Assembly (NCBI GenBank): GCA_020847415.1
Contig: JADLBZ010000291.1
Location: 1-36,740, forward strand
Origin: Planctomycetota bacterium
Lineage (GTDB): Bacteria > Planctomycetota > UBA8742 > UBA2392
Length of the DNA: 36,740 nt
Direction of reading: 5' to 3'
Below, in pieces: positions 35,538-36,740 of the stretch. Position numbers and translations under genes: made by a program. Positions within the stretch are counted from its first letter, which is position 1. Each line of letters starts with the position of its first letter. The notes beneath the pieces are model-generated. The model made no database searches, was not told the DNA's origin, and saw only the letters and a program-made list of their open reading frames with translations.

Positions 35538-36740
35538 TTAGCGCGATTCCTTGCGCCGGCGACGCAGCAGCGCCAGGGCAGGCACCGCGGCTGCCAGCAG
35601 GGCCGGCATCCACGGGGTGCTCTCGGCTGCCACACAGCCGCCGCCACCGCCGCCACCCTTGACCGTGAAGGGCGACTTCACCACGAAGGTGCCGGTGCCC
35701 GGCGAGGTGGGGTTGTCAGCGAGGCCGCCGCTGACCGAAACGGTGGTGGTGCCCAGCGGCGTGGTGGCGCCGATGGCAAACGTGAAGGTGTACTTCTTGG
35801 TCTGGCCGGCGCCGATCAGGTCCGGCAAGGCCGGGCTGACCGGCGTGCTGGCCGCCGTGAAGTTGGCGGTGACGTCGGTGGCGCCCTGCATGAAGGTGAT
35901 GCTGCCCGGCATGTTGTAGGTGCCGCCCAGGGTGCCCACGTTACGCACGTTGACCGCCACGTTGGCCACACCGCCCGGCTTCAGGTTGCCGCTCACCGTG
36001 ATGCTCTGGTAGATCAGGTTCGGGCCGGCTGCTGTGCCGCCCGTCGTGGTGAACGTACCCGTGATGTTGGCGCCGAGAATCTTGGCCCCGCCGGTTTGGG
36101 TGCCGCTGGCACTCACGATGACGTTGCCGTTGGTGGGCAACGCCGGCGTCGTGTTCGGCGTAATCACAAAAACGAAATCCTGGAAGCTGCTGGCGGCAAT
36201 GGCCTGAGGCAGGGTTGGGGTTGGGCCGGAAATCGTGTACTCGCTGGTGACGTCAGCCCCGGTGCTCAGGGTCAGCTTCAGGGCCAGGGTCGCCAGGGTC
36301 GCTGCCGTGGTGGTGCTGTTGTTGGTCACCCGCACCGTCGCCTGCGTGGTCTGGCTGGAAACATTGATGGACGCAGGGTTCAAACCGATGCTGGTGACTT
36401 CCAGGGTGGACAGCGGGTTCTGGTTGTTGACGTTGACGTTGAGCGAGTACTTGGCGCCGCGGCTCGCCCAGCGTTGAACAGCGATATAGAACTCGCCGCT
36501 GGCGGGTGACGGCGTGGTGCCGGTATAGCTGGCGCCCACGGTGCCGGTCAGGGTGACCTTGGAGTTGGCGGTGGTCTCGACCGTACGGTTCTGGGTCAGG
36601 ATGGCGTAGCCGTTCAGGTCAATCAGCAGCAGGTCCAGATCGGTCTTGGCGTCGGCATCGTAGATCAGGGTCACCTCAACGTTGTCGTTCTTGTTGAGGG
36701 TGATCTTGTACTCGTCAATGAAGTCCATGGCCTTGAGGTC
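35538..36740 (-). CDS. Secreted protein with PPC-like and Ig-like domains and a C-terminal sorting signal (5' end outside window)
   Basis: This is the C-terminal 400 residues of a protein that continues beyond the right edge; the frame is open through base 36740. It contains a pre-peptidase C-terminal (PPC)-like domain (DEYKITLNKNDNVEVTLIYD, then DLDLLLIDLNGY), then two repeats of a CARDB/Ig-like type (LEVTSIGLNPASINVSSQ; NLIYQSITVSGNLKPGG). The tail is eight glycines and a Cys, then TPWMPALLAAAVPALALL and RRRRKESR. This Cys-hydrophobic-Arg arrangement resembles MYXO-CTERM or Synerg-CTERM sorting signals for surface anchoring. An N-terminal catalytic or adhesin domain may lie outside the window. 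Confidence 0.85.
   Translation of the reverse strand, partial: DLKAMDFIDEYKITLNKNDNVEVTLIYDADAKTDLDLLLIDLNGYAILTQNRTVETTANSKVTLTGTVGASYTGTTPSPASGEFYIAVQRWASRGAKYSLNVNVNNQNPLSTLEVTSIGLNPASINVSSQTTQATVRVTNNSTTTAATLATLALKLTLSTGADVTSEYTISGPTPTLPQAIAASSFQDFVFVITPNTTPALPTNGNVIVSASGTQTGGAKILGANITGTFTTTGGTAAGPNLIYQSITVSGNLKPGGVANVAVNVRNVGTLGGTYNMPGSITFMQGATDVTANFTAASTPVSPALPDLIGAGQTKKYTFTFAIGATTPLGTTTVSVSGGLADNPTSPGTGTFVVKSPFTVKGGGGGGGCVAAESTPWMPALLAAAVPALALLRRRRKESR

Noticed and set aside
34407-36509. Long plus-strand open frame opposite the acyl-CoA dehydrogenase and sorting-signal genes
   Set aside because: It reads through two genes and two hairpins with shadow composition (Gly/Ala/His/Val-rich).

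Overview
The window is GC-rich, gene-dense bacterial DNA with short spacers and no rRNA, tRNA, CRISPR array or insertion sequence that I can see. It encodes cytochrome c maturation System I, Sec signal peptides, several lipoproteins, type IV/II pseudopilins, a transmembrane Ser/Thr kinase with a beta-propeller, and a cysteine-containing C-terminal sorting signal. That points to a Gram-negative (two-membrane) organism with a complex envelope. Planctomycetota or a neighbouring deep lineage is my best guess, by inference only.

Layout. 1-4529 (+) is metabolic: dihydroorotate dehydrogenase, an IMP dehydrogenase that reads like the eukaryotic rather than the usual bacterial type, a TfoX-N protein on the minus strand, and dihydrolipoamide dehydrogenase. 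4625-6631 (+) is a tight three-gene island of visibly lower G+C: a TIGR04255-family protein plus two unknown proteins. 6838-8985 (+) pairs a TPM-domain membrane protein with a double Tim44-like, double zinc-ribbon protein. Then come an exported PQQ-type beta-propeller protein, a 740-residue helical/coiled-coil protein, and an operon of Mrp, a BrxA/BrxB bacilliredoxin and a small unknown protein (to 15033).

From 15092 nearly everything is on the minus strand: a metallophosphoesterase, a five-gene pseudopilin operon (19822 to 15977), and a cytochrome c maturation operon (26791 to 20020, order ccmE-ccmF-ccmH-ccmI-like-526 aa protein-ccmA) whose genes overlap by 1 to 4 bases. CcmE carries a CxxxY haem-site motif in place of the usual histidine motif. 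ccmF is broken by a one-base frameshift and has a very large extra periplasmic region. Next are a Ser/Thr kinase, a large lipoprotein resembling PcRGLX/YetA-like polysaccharide lyases, a small lipoprotein, a plus-strand membrane protein, a possible 49-residue membrane peptide, an acyl-CoA dehydrogenase, and the 3' part of a secreted protein with a Gly8-Cys-hydrophobic-Arg4 tail.

How the genes work together. The ccm operon would attach haem to exported cytochromes; ccmB, ccmC and a thioredoxin-like ccmG are not in the window. The pseudopilins would form a short fibre but lack an adjacent ATPase, platform protein or secretin. Mrp plus bacilliredoxin suggests coupled Fe-S and low-molecular-weight-thiol chemistry. 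The best candidates for undescribed biology are the 4625-6631 island, the variant ccm operon and the TPM/Tim44 pair.
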